From Pseudophaeomoniella oleicola (lineage: Eukaryota > Ascomycota > Eurotiomycetes > Phaeomoniellales > Phaeomoniellaceae), in contig QWDQ01000028.1 in assembly GCA_003868215.1 (NCBI GenBank), positions 186,001 to 250,000 on the forward strand: 64,000 bases of DNA, given 5' to 3'. Under the pieces are notes generated by a model, which worked only from the letters and a program-made list of their open reading frames with translations, did no database searches and was not told the DNA's origin. The translations under genes were made by a program, and so were the position numbers. Position 1 is the stretch's first letter; the number at the start of each line of letters is the position of its first letter. Below are positions 23,486 through 32,735 of the stretch, one piece after another.

Positions 23486-23907
23486 ATGTTCTACTCTCGA
23501 ACGAGGAATTGGCTGCTTCATAACTGCAGTAATGATGAAGTCCTCTTGGGCCTCCTTCTACCAATGGATGTCAACGGTCCAGATGCACGGTATGATCAGG
23601 GATTCCACGGTGCCTATTTTCCTTCAAAGCACGAAAGCCAGTAAGTGCATACTTTGATTACAGGAGGTACGCGCTTGCGTGCAGTCAATTGAAAGGCAGA
23701 CAAAAATTGGAATGCACAGTATTCAAATGCACCGAGGAAGAACCACTCCATGGAATCAATATGCTGCTTCTATTTGATAAATCGGATCTTATTGGAAGTA
23801 TTGAATTTGTTGCACTAGGCACTGGAGAGGACGGTGAGATCATCAGATACAAAGACACAAGCCTAGAACATTGCAGGTGCATCGAAGAGCCAGTGTCACA
23901 AAGCTGA
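23486..23907 (+). CDS. Unrecognised small protein gene (two exons visible)
   Basis: Exons 23486..23589 and 23664..23907 join through a 74-nt intron (GTATGA donor, TTACAG acceptor) to give 115 aa. The reading is coherent: LLGLLLPMDVNGPDARRYAL, KLECTVFKCTEEEPLHGINM, LLLFDKSDLIGSIEFVALG, ending IEEPVSQS. It looks like alternating beta strands with several cysteines and no signal peptide. The frame stays open for 14 codons upstream of the chosen Met, so an upstream exon may exist and the start is uncertain. I do not recognise the family. It sits alone in a gene-poor stretch beside tRNA-like sequence. It could also be a remnant of a larger gene. Confidence 0.4.
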
Positions 23908-25709
23908 GACTGCAATCAAGACACGAGACGGCGAATGCTGCTCAAGGCAAGAGTGTGTTTCAATTCCATGAATTCTTGGTGAAGGCCATGCCTCGTTTGT
24001 TTCCTGTCGTTCATAATGTTAATTTTCAATAATTTTTGTGCTGTGCTTGCATCGTTCGATAATCACATATAAAAACTCATCTCCAACCTTCTGAGCCCCT
24101 GATGTTTCTCTTCATCTATATCTCTCACAAACATTTTACACATTCCCTTTGTCCATCAGGCAACATCTCATAGGATGTTATTCTCCTAACATAGCTTCAT
24201 ACAGACCCTTTTATCCCCGGATCAACCTCCGGAAGCTTGCATAGACGACTAGATATAGGGCAGGGAAGTGCCCTGCCGTAGCCAGAAATGTGATTCGGGC
24301 ATTTCTTTTCCTGGTGGCTCTCGGCTGGGGCCGAGCCAACGAACCATGTTTGGGAATTTGTAATCCTTGGTCGCTGCTCTGAAGGATCAAACTCTCTTCT
24401 ACTCCGCAGGTGGTTGTTGAAGGTGCCGAAAGGTGCCTTGAGTATGAGAGCGTCTACTATGCTTGCCACTATCGATGAGGATAATGACAATGAGATCATT
24501 CTGGACGATGGTTTCCAACTTTTCAACTTATCCAAGCCAAAGTTCATATCCTGAGAACCAGATAAAGATAGGAGTCTGCAAGTTGGGACCCACTCCTCGA
24601 CGACTGGTTACTGCAAGAGATCCAGTCCCTGGTGCCCTATACATTACGATTGGGAAGTGCAACCAGCACATGATCGAGGTCAGATAGACAGAGGGAGGAC
24701 GAGCACCTGTATCCAGAAGTCTGATCGAGCCCATCGCTAGACTCACCGATACCGAGACGTATGTAACCAGAGGTCGCACCAACACCGTCGATCTAGCCAC
24801 TACGGATCTGGAAAAGGTCAAGGATTTTGTTTTTGGTCAAGTTAAGCTCGCCGATTCCAAAAACGCCTTCCCATGGCCTAGCCTTAAGGACATGGCCTAG
24901 CCTTGAGGGCATGGCCTAGCATCTACAAATTTCCGCAATGAAACGACTCCTACCAGAATTTAGGCAGACTATTCACCCAATTTCCAAGGTCTGTCAGTGA
25001 GGAACCCTGGTTGAAGTGCTCCAAGACAACATGACGATTAGAGGAGCTTCCAAAATTTGAAAGCAGACCAAGACACAGGAACCGGAAGATACGCATTAGA
25101 ACCCTAACGACATCCCGTATTCTCTATTCAACTAAATAACTAAGAAGAGACTTGCTCTTTTGCCAGCCAAATGCCTTCTCAGAGAACTTCGTGTAACCCG
25201 AAAACCTGAATCCAGCAAGAAACACAGAGCCTGCACGCAGTCATGATAAGTCCGAGCATTCGCGGCGGGGAAGAGAAAAAGCGACTAAATGACAACCGAG
25301 AGGACGAGATTAGAAAGGGATTACGGCGATGCAACATAGCAGCAGCAGTGGGAAGGCATGTAAGGTCGAGAAGAAGAAGACGAGAAGAAAAAGAAAACAA
25401 TTGATAAGCACGTGGTAGTGATGCTTTCGGTTTGGACAATGCAATTGTATTCCCTAGCCTCAGTGATGAAGATGAATATGACGAGAGCAATTGTTTGTTG
25501 TGATCATGATATGATCTAGTTGACAGAAGATGCTTCCAATACGATCCTCACTTGACTTCTGGAAGCGGAGTTGATGCCCGCAGTGTTATCGCCCCCCAGG
25601 TAAGCTCCGGTGTACTGCCCAGTGTATATATACCTTGATAGAAAGCCACCTCCCCTCCCAAACAAGAGTAGCCATTCATTAGACGAGAATTCTTCGAGTC
25701 ATATAATCC
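23908..25709. other. Gene-poor interval
   Basis: About 1.8 kb without a supported gene. Short frames around 24200-24820 on both strands have no recognisable domains. It contains the short tandem repeat at 24872-24920 and the 3' flank of the 217-aa gene. Confidence 0.5.
24872..24920. repeat. Three-copy 19-bp tandem repeat
   Basis: Two full copies and one partial copy of a unit beginning CATGGCCTAGCCTT follow each other directly; the full copies differ at the end (AAGGA against GAGGG). Function unknown. Confidence 0.85.
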
Positions 25710-26363
25710 TCACGAGACCTGCACAACCACCGGCCTTCTCTGATTATACCTCAATCTGATAGGCTTCAGTTCTGCCTTATCAGCCAGAATGCAATATCCA
25801 GGTTTCCCTTTCTGCACAACCTCTTCGGCTCGTCCTAGTGCCCATTGCGTGACAAATTGATCACCATCAACGTGGATTTCGTAGGAGCGTTTGCTTTGCA
25901 TCTTCGATTGACATGGCATGCCCTCGACGAGAGGCGATGAGATTGTCGTTGGAACGTGAGGCGTAAGAGTGACCAGATCTATGCGATCGTGCGTTAGACG
26001 CCGTTTCCTGACCTGTTGTGGAGTCTTCACGTTGGAAAAGGAGTCATCGCCGCCAGCGTTGATGATATGACGAGTGGTAGTGTCAACGTATTTGATGAGA
26101 TGTTTGGTTGTCTTGAGAGCATATGGCAAGTTCAAGATATCACCTTGTGGCCAGATAGTAACCGTGTGGGGACTGCGGTTGGTGAGGACCAGATCTAGAG
26201 TCGTGAATGATGTGCCATCTGTGGTATATACCGGAGAACTGGTTTTGAAGTAGAAATGAACTTCTGGAGGCTCGGGAAGGGGCATCGGGATCTTCTCGTT
26301 GATGGAACTATCCTGCACCTTAAAGCAGCTGAGATCAGCGAACTTGCTGTGAGCAACACCCAT
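25710..26363 (-). CDS. Unrecognised 217-aa protein with possible N-myristoylation signal
   Basis: Single exon with an ATG start. The protein opens MGVAHSKFADLSCF: Gly at position 2 and Ser at position 6 fit the consensus for N-myristoylation, and a Cys at 13 could be palmitoylated. Next is a Pro-rich segment (PMPLPEPPEVHFYF), then strands such as FTTLDLVLTNRSPHTVTIWP, suggesting an Ig- or beta-sandwich-like fold. A basic stretch (QQVRKRRLTHDR) and a second set of strands (SYEIHVDGDQFVTQW) follow. No membrane segment or catalytic motif is visible. The composition and length look like a real fungal gene, but I cannot name the family. Membrane anchoring is an inference from the first six residues only. 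Confidence 0.65.
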   Translation of the reverse strand: MGVAHSKFADLSCFKVQDSSINEKIPMPLPEPPEVHFYFKTSSPVYTTDGTSFTTLDLVLTNRSPHTVTIWPQGDILNLPYALKTTKHLIKYVDTTTRHIINAGGDDSFSNVKTPQQVRKRRLTHDRIDLVTLTPHVPTTISSPLVEGMPCQSKMQSKRSYEIHVDGDQFVTQWALGRAEEVVQKGKPGYCILADKAELKPIRLRYNQRRPVVVQVS

Positions 26364-26922
26364 CGTCTGGTACCGTCAGTGTCGGAAGTCGGGACTTGGA
26401 ATAAATGGATTCGAGCTTACAACAGCCGCAACAGCGAGTAGTCCGAAGATCTGACTCCGATTGTGCCCTGATAAACAAAGTCAAATGTAGCGGTGTCGAG
26501 AAAGGAGGGGAGCAAGGCAACAGAAGGAAAAATTGCGCGTTGGCCGAGACTGCCAGTAAAACCCCATGCAGCGTTGTGCTTCAACGGACAGCTGAAAAGA
26601 ACAATCGAAAACAAACGAAATATGCCTGTTTATATTCTTCGTAGGATTTCAAACTTCACATCGTTCTCGCCAAGGTTCGGTCGGGCAACCTCTATTTACC
26701 TGGAGAAAGGTTGCAATAGTTCACCAACAGCAGCAATACCCCAACGAGTTCAAAATATCTCGTCAAACAACCACTCATACGATTGGGTTCCCTGATAACG
26801 AATCTTGTTCTCATACATATCTGTTGACTGCGACCTGTCTTTTGTACATGTTGCACCCCCTTGCATGCCGCGAAGCAGATGGTATGACATTCCTAAACGC
26901 CCAAACGCCATTCTAACGCTCA
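26364..26922. other. Intergenic region upstream of the 217-aa gene
   Basis: No gene is supported. This is the promoter side of the 217-aa gene and the 3' side of mL60. It contains no repeat of note. Confidence 0.5.
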
Positions 26923-27347
26923 TCAGAAACCAGGTGGATTGACTCTCTGACTGACCCTCGTCCATTTCGGGAGTTCTGTAATTCGTCAGCATAGACCGTA
27001 AAAAGCTCTGCGGTGCTACGTACTGTGAATGCCCTTGCGGTATTTTTTCTCCTTGCGATCGAAAATAGTGTACTTGTCCTTGGGTAACATCTCTTCTTCC
27101 CTAGGCATCTCTTTGTACCATCTCTCAAGCTGTTTTGACGACTCGCCCTTCTTAGTCAAAGCTGCAGCAAGAGTATCGACGACCTTGTCAACGGCTCGTA
27201 GTCTTTTCCGTTGTCGTGCTTTTTGAGGTGAAGAGAGTCGCCAGGGAATTTTCCTACACACCGATTAATCAGCTAGGTTGCAGACCAATGAACTAATAGA
27301 ATATACCATAGAAGACCGCCCGACAAGGCGGCAGTGGGTTTGAACAT
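26923..27347 (-). CDS. Mitochondrial large-subunit ribosomal protein mL60 (Mrpl31 family)
   Basis: Exons are complement(26923..26975, 27024..27253, 27307..27347), giving 107 aa; introns are 48 and 53 nt. The sequence opens MFKPTAALSGGLLWKIPWRL, then SSPQKARQRKRLRAVDKVVD, ERWYKEMPREEEMLPKDKYT and FDRKEKKYRKGIHKLPKW, and ends RVNPPGF. This pattern is characteristic of yeast Mrpl31/mL60, a fungus-specific component of the mitochondrial large ribosomal subunit. The length fits the family well. Both introns interrupt codons (TG|G for Trp14, A|AA for Lys91), and each exon is needed to restore the conserved text. It is transcribed away from the tafazzin gene, whose start lies 279 bp off. Confidence 0.95.
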
Positions 27348-27626
27348 CTTGATTGATCGTGTATCCAACAATTGCCCTGATGCAGTAGAGCAGGAGTTGA
27401 AGCTCGAAAAGTTGGCCGCATCTTTCCACGCCCTGAAGACCTCCGGAGATCTTTCCCCACTCAGAAACTTCCGCGGGATGGCAAACTTTGGTCCACCAAA
27501 ATCTTGTCCAATGTTCAATGTCCACTAAAAGTTCGTCACTATTCAACAGTCTGTCGCATTTTCACTACGAAAACCGCGAGGATTTGGACCGATTCTGAAG
27601 AGATTCATGGCTGAGAGGTGATATCC
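27348..27626. promoter_or_regulatory. Compact divergent promoter between mL60 and tafazzin
   Basis: A 279-bp gap separates two divergent genes for mitochondrial proteins. Both promoters must lie here. I cannot assign specific binding sites with confidence. Confidence 0.6.
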
Positions 27627-28811
27627 ATGTCCATCTCCGGTCCTTCATCTGGCGCTCCGGAGACGCCGACTCTCCAAAGGCCAAGTGCACCATGGCGCGC
27701 AACCTCGTCATTTACCATCTTCAATGTTGGTCTCCTCTGCCGCGCCTTTCTTTTCGGGTTCAATAAAACAGATGTCCATGGCCTCGACCAATTTTTGGAC
27801 CTATTGAAGTCGCGCGCAGAAGATCAGTCCAGAACCAGAGGTCTTCTTACGGTGTCAAACCACCTCAGTGTCATGGACGAACCATTAATTTGGGGCGTTA
27901 TTCCATTGACCTTCAGCCTACAATATCTCTACGACAACCACCGCTGGTCTTTAGGCGCTCATGATATCTGCTTCAATAATGCCTTCACTTCATATTTCTT
28001 CACCCTGGGTCGAACCTTACCAATAGTACGATCAGCATATAATTCTCAGGGCGGGCTGTTTCAACCTTCCCTCACCGAGGCCATCCGCCTTCTTTCACAC
28101 ATACCTTCTTCTGCTTCGACCTACAGTCCTCATCACGCCTCATCCCACTCCTCACATTACATAGACTGTGTCGATCCGTTCTCTGAGACCCCATTGGCGC
28201 CATCATACTCCTGCTTTCCTTCCGACCGCAACTACCTTGCTCCGTCAGCCTATGCTTCGAATTCCTACTCCTGGGTCCATATATTCCCCGAAGGTATGAC
28301 ACATCAGCGCGCCGACAGAACCATGCGCTACTTCAAATGGGGCGTATCCCGCCTGATCCTCGAACCGGACGAATGCCCCGACGTCGTCCCCATGTTCATC
28401 GAAGGCACCGACCAAGTCATGCACGAAAGCCGACAGTTCCCCCGTTTCATTCCACGTGGCGGCAAGAAAATCGACGTAACGTTCGGCGACAAAGTCGACA
28501 CCGAAAAAGTCTTTGGCGACCTCCGCCGCAAGTGGCGCGCCCTCGTCGAGAAGGAACGGCAAATGGAAGGGTACTCCCCGCGCTGGCAGCACGGCCTCGG
28601 CCTCCTTGGCGACTTCACCATGTACGGCGACGAAGCGGTCGCGTTGCGCATCGAATGCACAAGACGCGTGCGCGAGGAGGTCCTCAAAGTACGCAGGTCG
28701 AGAGGCTTACCCGACGAGGATCCAAAGTCCGGCGTCGCCGAGACGTGGGCGAAAGAGGGTCCGAAGAGAGAAGGCAGAATGGACGACGATTCTTGGATCA
28801 GAGATCGATGA
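27627..28811 (+). CDS. TAZ1: Tafazzin, cardiolipin-remodelling acyltransferase
   Basis: Single exon, 394 aa from the first ATG (MSISGPSSGAPET). Tafazzin transfers acyl chains to monolysocardiolipin at the mitochondrial membranes. The catalytic HX4D motif is in TVSNHLSVMDEPL (His79, Asp84). It is followed by YDNHRWSLGAHDICF, TLGRTLPIVR, WVHIFPEGMTHQ and PDVVPMFIEGTDQVM, all in family order. An insert rich in Ser, Tyr and His (about residues 160-210) lies between the TLGRTLP and FPEG motifs, as seen in other filamentous fungi. The N-terminal half holds a hydrophobic segment near residues 28-46. All catalytic features are present. It shares a short upstream region with mL60. Confidence 0.95.
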   Translation: MSISGPSSGAPETPTLQRPSAPWRATSSFTIFNVGLLCRAFLFGFNKTDVHGLDQFLDLLKSRAEDQSRTRGLLTVSNHLSVMDEPLIWGVIPLTFSLQYLYDNHRWSLGAHDICFNNAFTSYFFTLGRTLPIVRSAYNSQGGLFQPSLTEAIRLLSHIPSSASTYSPHHASSHSSHYIDCVDPFSETPLAPSYSCFPSDRNYLAPSAYASNSYSWVHIFPEGMTHQRADRTMRYFKWGVSRLILEPDECPDVVPMFIEGTDQVMHESRQFPRFIPRGGKKIDVTFGDKVDTEKVFGDLRRKWRALVEKERQMEGYSPRWQHGLGLLGDFTMYGDEAVALRIECTRRVREEVLKVRRSRGLPDEDPKSGVAETWAKEGPKREGRMDDDSWIRDR

Positions 28812-29451
28812 GGGGAATTTTCCCTCTCTCGTCTATTCTGGTCGGTTTTCGTCGCGGAAAAAAAAAGTACACTACCTAGCTAAGCCGGGGGTCTAATTTT
28901 TCAAGTGGGAGATAGATATGTGCGTAAAAACACAATAAATTATGGTGTTATGCTATGCTATGTCATGTTGTTTGTTGTAATAGTAAGAAGAAGAAGGAGA
29001 AAAAGAAGAAGGAAAAGAGAAAGGGATGGAAAGGAAAGGATACATGAAAATAAACATAGAGATGTTTTTTTTTTTTATTAAAAATGTTTTGTATTATATA
29101 TCAAGTATCTATCAATCAATATCACTCGGGATCAAGATCATCGTCCATTATGATGTTGCTTGCTGCTTTGAAAGTCCCAGAAGAAAGGGAAGAAGATGTT
29201 AATTAGAATTCGGAGAGAGGGAGAGGAAGAAGTAACAAACGAGGTTCTTTTTTGTTCTTCTTTCGATTAATATGTGGTAACTTAGGACAACAACAATGGT
29301 ATATAAAAAACAAATTGAAAAATTCTGATCTATTTGGAAACCAGTTTAGGTACGCGGGTGAGTAGATATATTTCTTCATGTTAAAGTTGTTGTATATATA
29401 AGATATCTATAAAAACTTCTCTTGTTGCGGTTCTTTTTTTTTTTTTTTCCA
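28812..29451. other. Convergent 3' region, purine- and T-rich
   Basis: About 0.64 kb between the convergent tafazzin and riboflavin kinase genes. It is rich in AAG/GAA runs (28980-29040) and carries short poly-T and poly-A tracts. No gene is seen. Confidence 0.6.
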
Positions 29452-31681
29452 CTACTCCTTGACCTCGGCACCCTTGACGCTACCATCGCCTTCTGCGTAT
29501 CGGATCCTGCCGTCGGCGTCGCGCTCGACCCAACTGAAATCTTCGAGCCAAGGTAACAGGAGGCTTCCGTCGCCGTCGCCGTCGGCAGCGACGAATTTGC
29601 GGTATGCGGGCCGGTCCAGGCTGCGGGTCGCGACGGCACAGTCCGTCCTGATGTCCTCGATGAGGTTCTCGAGGGAGTCGTAGTCGTACTCGGGGCGGAT
29701 GAAGCCGAGGATGAGCAGATTGAGGGGGGCACCGTAGAAGTCTTTGGTGAAGGGGCGGAGGATGTGGATTTCGATGGAGCGCGTTTTGTTGGAGTAAAAG
29801 GGGTTATAGCCTATGCTTAGGACGGAGGGGAGGATGTGGGTTGTTGCTTCGAGAGGTTGGGAGCTGCTGACTGTTGTAGACGGAGGGGACGAGGAGGCTG
29901 ATGTAGAAGATGGGGTTGTAGCGGTTGATGGTCGTGAGGAGCTGAGCGAACTGGATGGGACAGATAATCCGACGTAACCATAGTAGACACCAGTGGAGAG
30001 ATCGGGATATGCTGAAAGGCCGGAAGGCGGGATATTTGCAGTTGGTATACCGAGCTAGAGAAAAGATCATTAGCCACATGTGGACGAAAGCAAACAGCCG
30101 GCAGATAACAAGCGAGGACAGAAGCAGCACGAGAGCATGAGAGAAAATCTACAGCAGCTGCTTCGCCTGTTTCGCAGACAAGCCCATCTCCCCAGCGAAG
30201 AAAGGCACTTCATGCCTATGTTGCCGCTTCTGTTGCAGGATACGGGTCTTCGTGAAAAACATGCGGCTCGCCACGTCTGCCGGACTGAGCCCCTAGGAAT
30301 CAGGGGCTCATTGCACAGGTCCCATTACCACTCCTGTGTCCCAGCCATCACGATCGATACTCTCTCAAAAGCACAAAAGCCTTGCATAAGGATAACCCTG
30401 GTCTGAATTCATCATGACGGCCGCTCATTGGTGTCTAATTCTGCAACTGAAGCCCAACCAACTCTGCATAATGATAGAGATATTGCATATCTCAATGACG
30501 GTTGATTGCTTTACTGTTGCTGAGCTGAAAAATCCTAGTCCAGGGACGCGATCAATTGGCTAGTCCAGGTAGTCCTTATTGGCTGCTCTGCAATTGATGG
30601 CGCGACCTCAAGAAGCGTGAAGCGGGTGCATATGCATAGAGCAGGGTATCCTCAAGTGCCAATGAATGCATTGAGCTTGATGAATGCTGCAGATATCCCG
30701 GTCATGAAGGAGACAGATGCGTTCTCATTTTCAAAGACCAAGGTGAAGTAATCAAAGCCGTGAAGTGCTTTTTGACGTTGGATCTCTTGTCCGAAGTTGA
30801 GGTGCGAGGAACACAGACAGTAGCTTAACGTATAGTTCGCACACTCCACTCCGGGTTTGGTGTTTTAGTGTTATGGTGCTAGATGGGGTTCCCTGCCCAT
30901 GCTGCACCCCCAGATTATGGAGAGACAATGCAGTCTGCAGGCCGAGCCGCCGAAATCAAGAGTTTGGGGTCGGACATTTCCCCGTTGAATTTCACGTAAT
31001 GTATGACCATTGCTTGCATAGAAAAAGGTCCGAGAGTGAAACTCTCTATGCGATGGCGAAGGGCAATTCGTAGGATCCGTCAATGCTTGTAGATCCTTGT
31101 AGATGGCGAGTTGAGAAACCGTATCCTTGTTCATTGTTTTGAGCCATTGCTGCGAAGTTCCGTAGGTAATCCTCTACATCCTTGCAAGTAAGGATGCAAT
31201 AGAGCGGATGAGTGACGCAAGATCGTGTCGTACCGTCCCGCCCATACCCAAAGACCTGGTTTAAACAGTGGCGGATGAACACCTCCCCATGATGCAAGGT
31301 CGAGCCTCAGGTAGAGGCAAAAAGTATCGATTTGTGATGGCTGATCGAATGCCACTATCACTGGCCGAAATATGCAGCAATAAGAAAGCGCATTTGGCGC
31401 GAAATTACCTTCCACATTCGAACCTCGATCACAGCTGTGCAGTGGGTGTTTCGATGGGCGTGCATTTCTCCGTTTACGAAGCAGGACAGCGGGTAAATTG
31501 CAAAGCAGCGTAACAAAGGCGAAATGAAGTGCAAAAAAGAAGGGAATCGATCCACACATACCTCCTTGCTACCTCTGCCAAATCCTCTTATTACAGGGCC
31601 GGATAGCTTGATGGGAAAAGGTGCTTCCGGTCCATCATCGGGGCCCGCAACAGGATCGCGAGAACCTTCAGGACGGCGCAT
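29452..31681 (-). CDS. FMN1: Riboflavin kinase (flavokinase), gene split by a 1.5-kb intron
   Basis: Exons are complement(29452..30054, 31562..31681), giving 240 aa. The enzyme phosphorylates riboflavin with ATP to make FMN. Exon 1 encodes [16 protein letters not shown] and exon 2 continues LGIPTANIP, so the join rebuilds GRGSKELGIPTAN, the nucleotide and Mg-binding signature of the family. [53 protein letters not shown] and EDIRTDC follow in order. A Ser/Thr/Pro insert of about 40 residues lies between GVYYGYVGL and [13 protein letters not shown]. The intron is 1507 nt (GTATGT donor, CTAG acceptor), far longer than other introns here, and no other LGIPTAN-like exon is present closer by. The coding parts look intact. 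Confidence 0.88.
30055..31561 (-). other. Content of the long riboflavin kinase intron
   Basis: About 1.5 kb between the two coding exons. It contains open frames of 87-142 codons on the minus strand and 108 on the plus strand, none with a recognisable domain. I see no terminal inverted repeats, no tRNA and no known mobile-element motif by eye. It could hold an inserted non-coding element, a nested RNA gene or simply be a large intron. Confidence 0.4.
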
Positions 31682-32735
31682 GGCTTTCACCTGGTTGCTC
31701 CCTCCTTTGAAACGGTCTGCGGCTGTCAATCGGACGTTGCTCTATAGTTGGCGGGATGGACGCTTTTCTTCGCAATTCTATCAGCTGCTCGTCTAATCAA
31801 GTGTGGGCCTTGAGCGTAGATGCAGGTTGGGAAGTAAAGTGAACTGCATACGCGAGAGAATAGATAAAAAGAGATAGTAAGTTGCAATATTAGTTACTGG
31901 CATCAAGATTTATCAAATCTAATCTCAGAGGTAAGCCACCGTGCAGTCGGATCGCCTAGATGAACCGATAGATTTCGACCGATGCTTCGGAGATCGATTT
32001 ACTTAAGAAGGTAGTAATTAAATATTAATTAGGTGACTTAGATATAGATTAATTATCTGAGGCTGACGTAGCGAATTAATTTGCTGAGTCATACATCTCA
32101 CCATACATACCTTACCATACATACCTTACCATACATACCATTATCATACAGACTACGTAGTACCTTACCTCTCATTATCTTAGTACTTCTTTAAACAACT
32201 CATCCCTTTCCTTTGCCATTGCTCTTTAGGTGAAACGTTGGCCCCCAGTTTCAGTCTTCTCCTATGATCGTGACATCTGCAATATGACATGGGTTTTTGC
32301 TTCATTATATGTACTTGACTGGCATTGAACTGATGCAACAACAAGTCTTCGTTCACATTGAGCGTGCTAACCATACGTAGTAGCGTACAGCATACAAGTA
32401 CTAAGACGTAGATATACATAAGGCTGTGCTGTCATTTCAAACACGTATTAGACGGTTTTCAAGATCCAAAGCAAACCCCCCCCCCCCAATAATCTGACTG
32501 CCTGGCATATAGAGGTATCAAAGTCATGCCTGTAATGTTCCCCTGATGCAGGTACCGAGTGCCATCCTACCTGTGTTTACCACCATCCCTTCCCTACAAG
32601 GTCTCCTTGCCCATGGTATCATCCGTACTAAAACTCCTGTGCGCCTTGCTGGGAAAGTAACACCCCAAGAACCTTCCGAGTGCCCAATGTTCTCAGCCGT
32701 AGGCCAATCCATACCCTTTCTGAAAACGTACTGCA
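31682..32735. other. Intergenic region with short tandem repeats
   Basis: About 1.05 kb between the riboflavin kinase start and the acuK 3' end. It is AT-rich around 31990-32060. A 14-bp unit of the form CATACATACCTTAC is repeated about three times at 32100-32140, and a poly-C run sits at 32476-32487. No gene is seen. Confidence 0.6.

Noticed and set aside
23641-23663. A 23-nt intron in the small orphan gene that would keep the frame containing QGFHGAYFPSKHE
   Set aside because: Too short for a spliceosomal intron; the 74-nt intron from 23590 to 23663 gives a continuous frame with better plausibility.
31131-31559. 142-codon minus-strand frame inside the riboflavin kinase intron
   Set aside because: It begins two bases inside the donor site, in another frame from the exon, and has no domain; treated as intron sequence.
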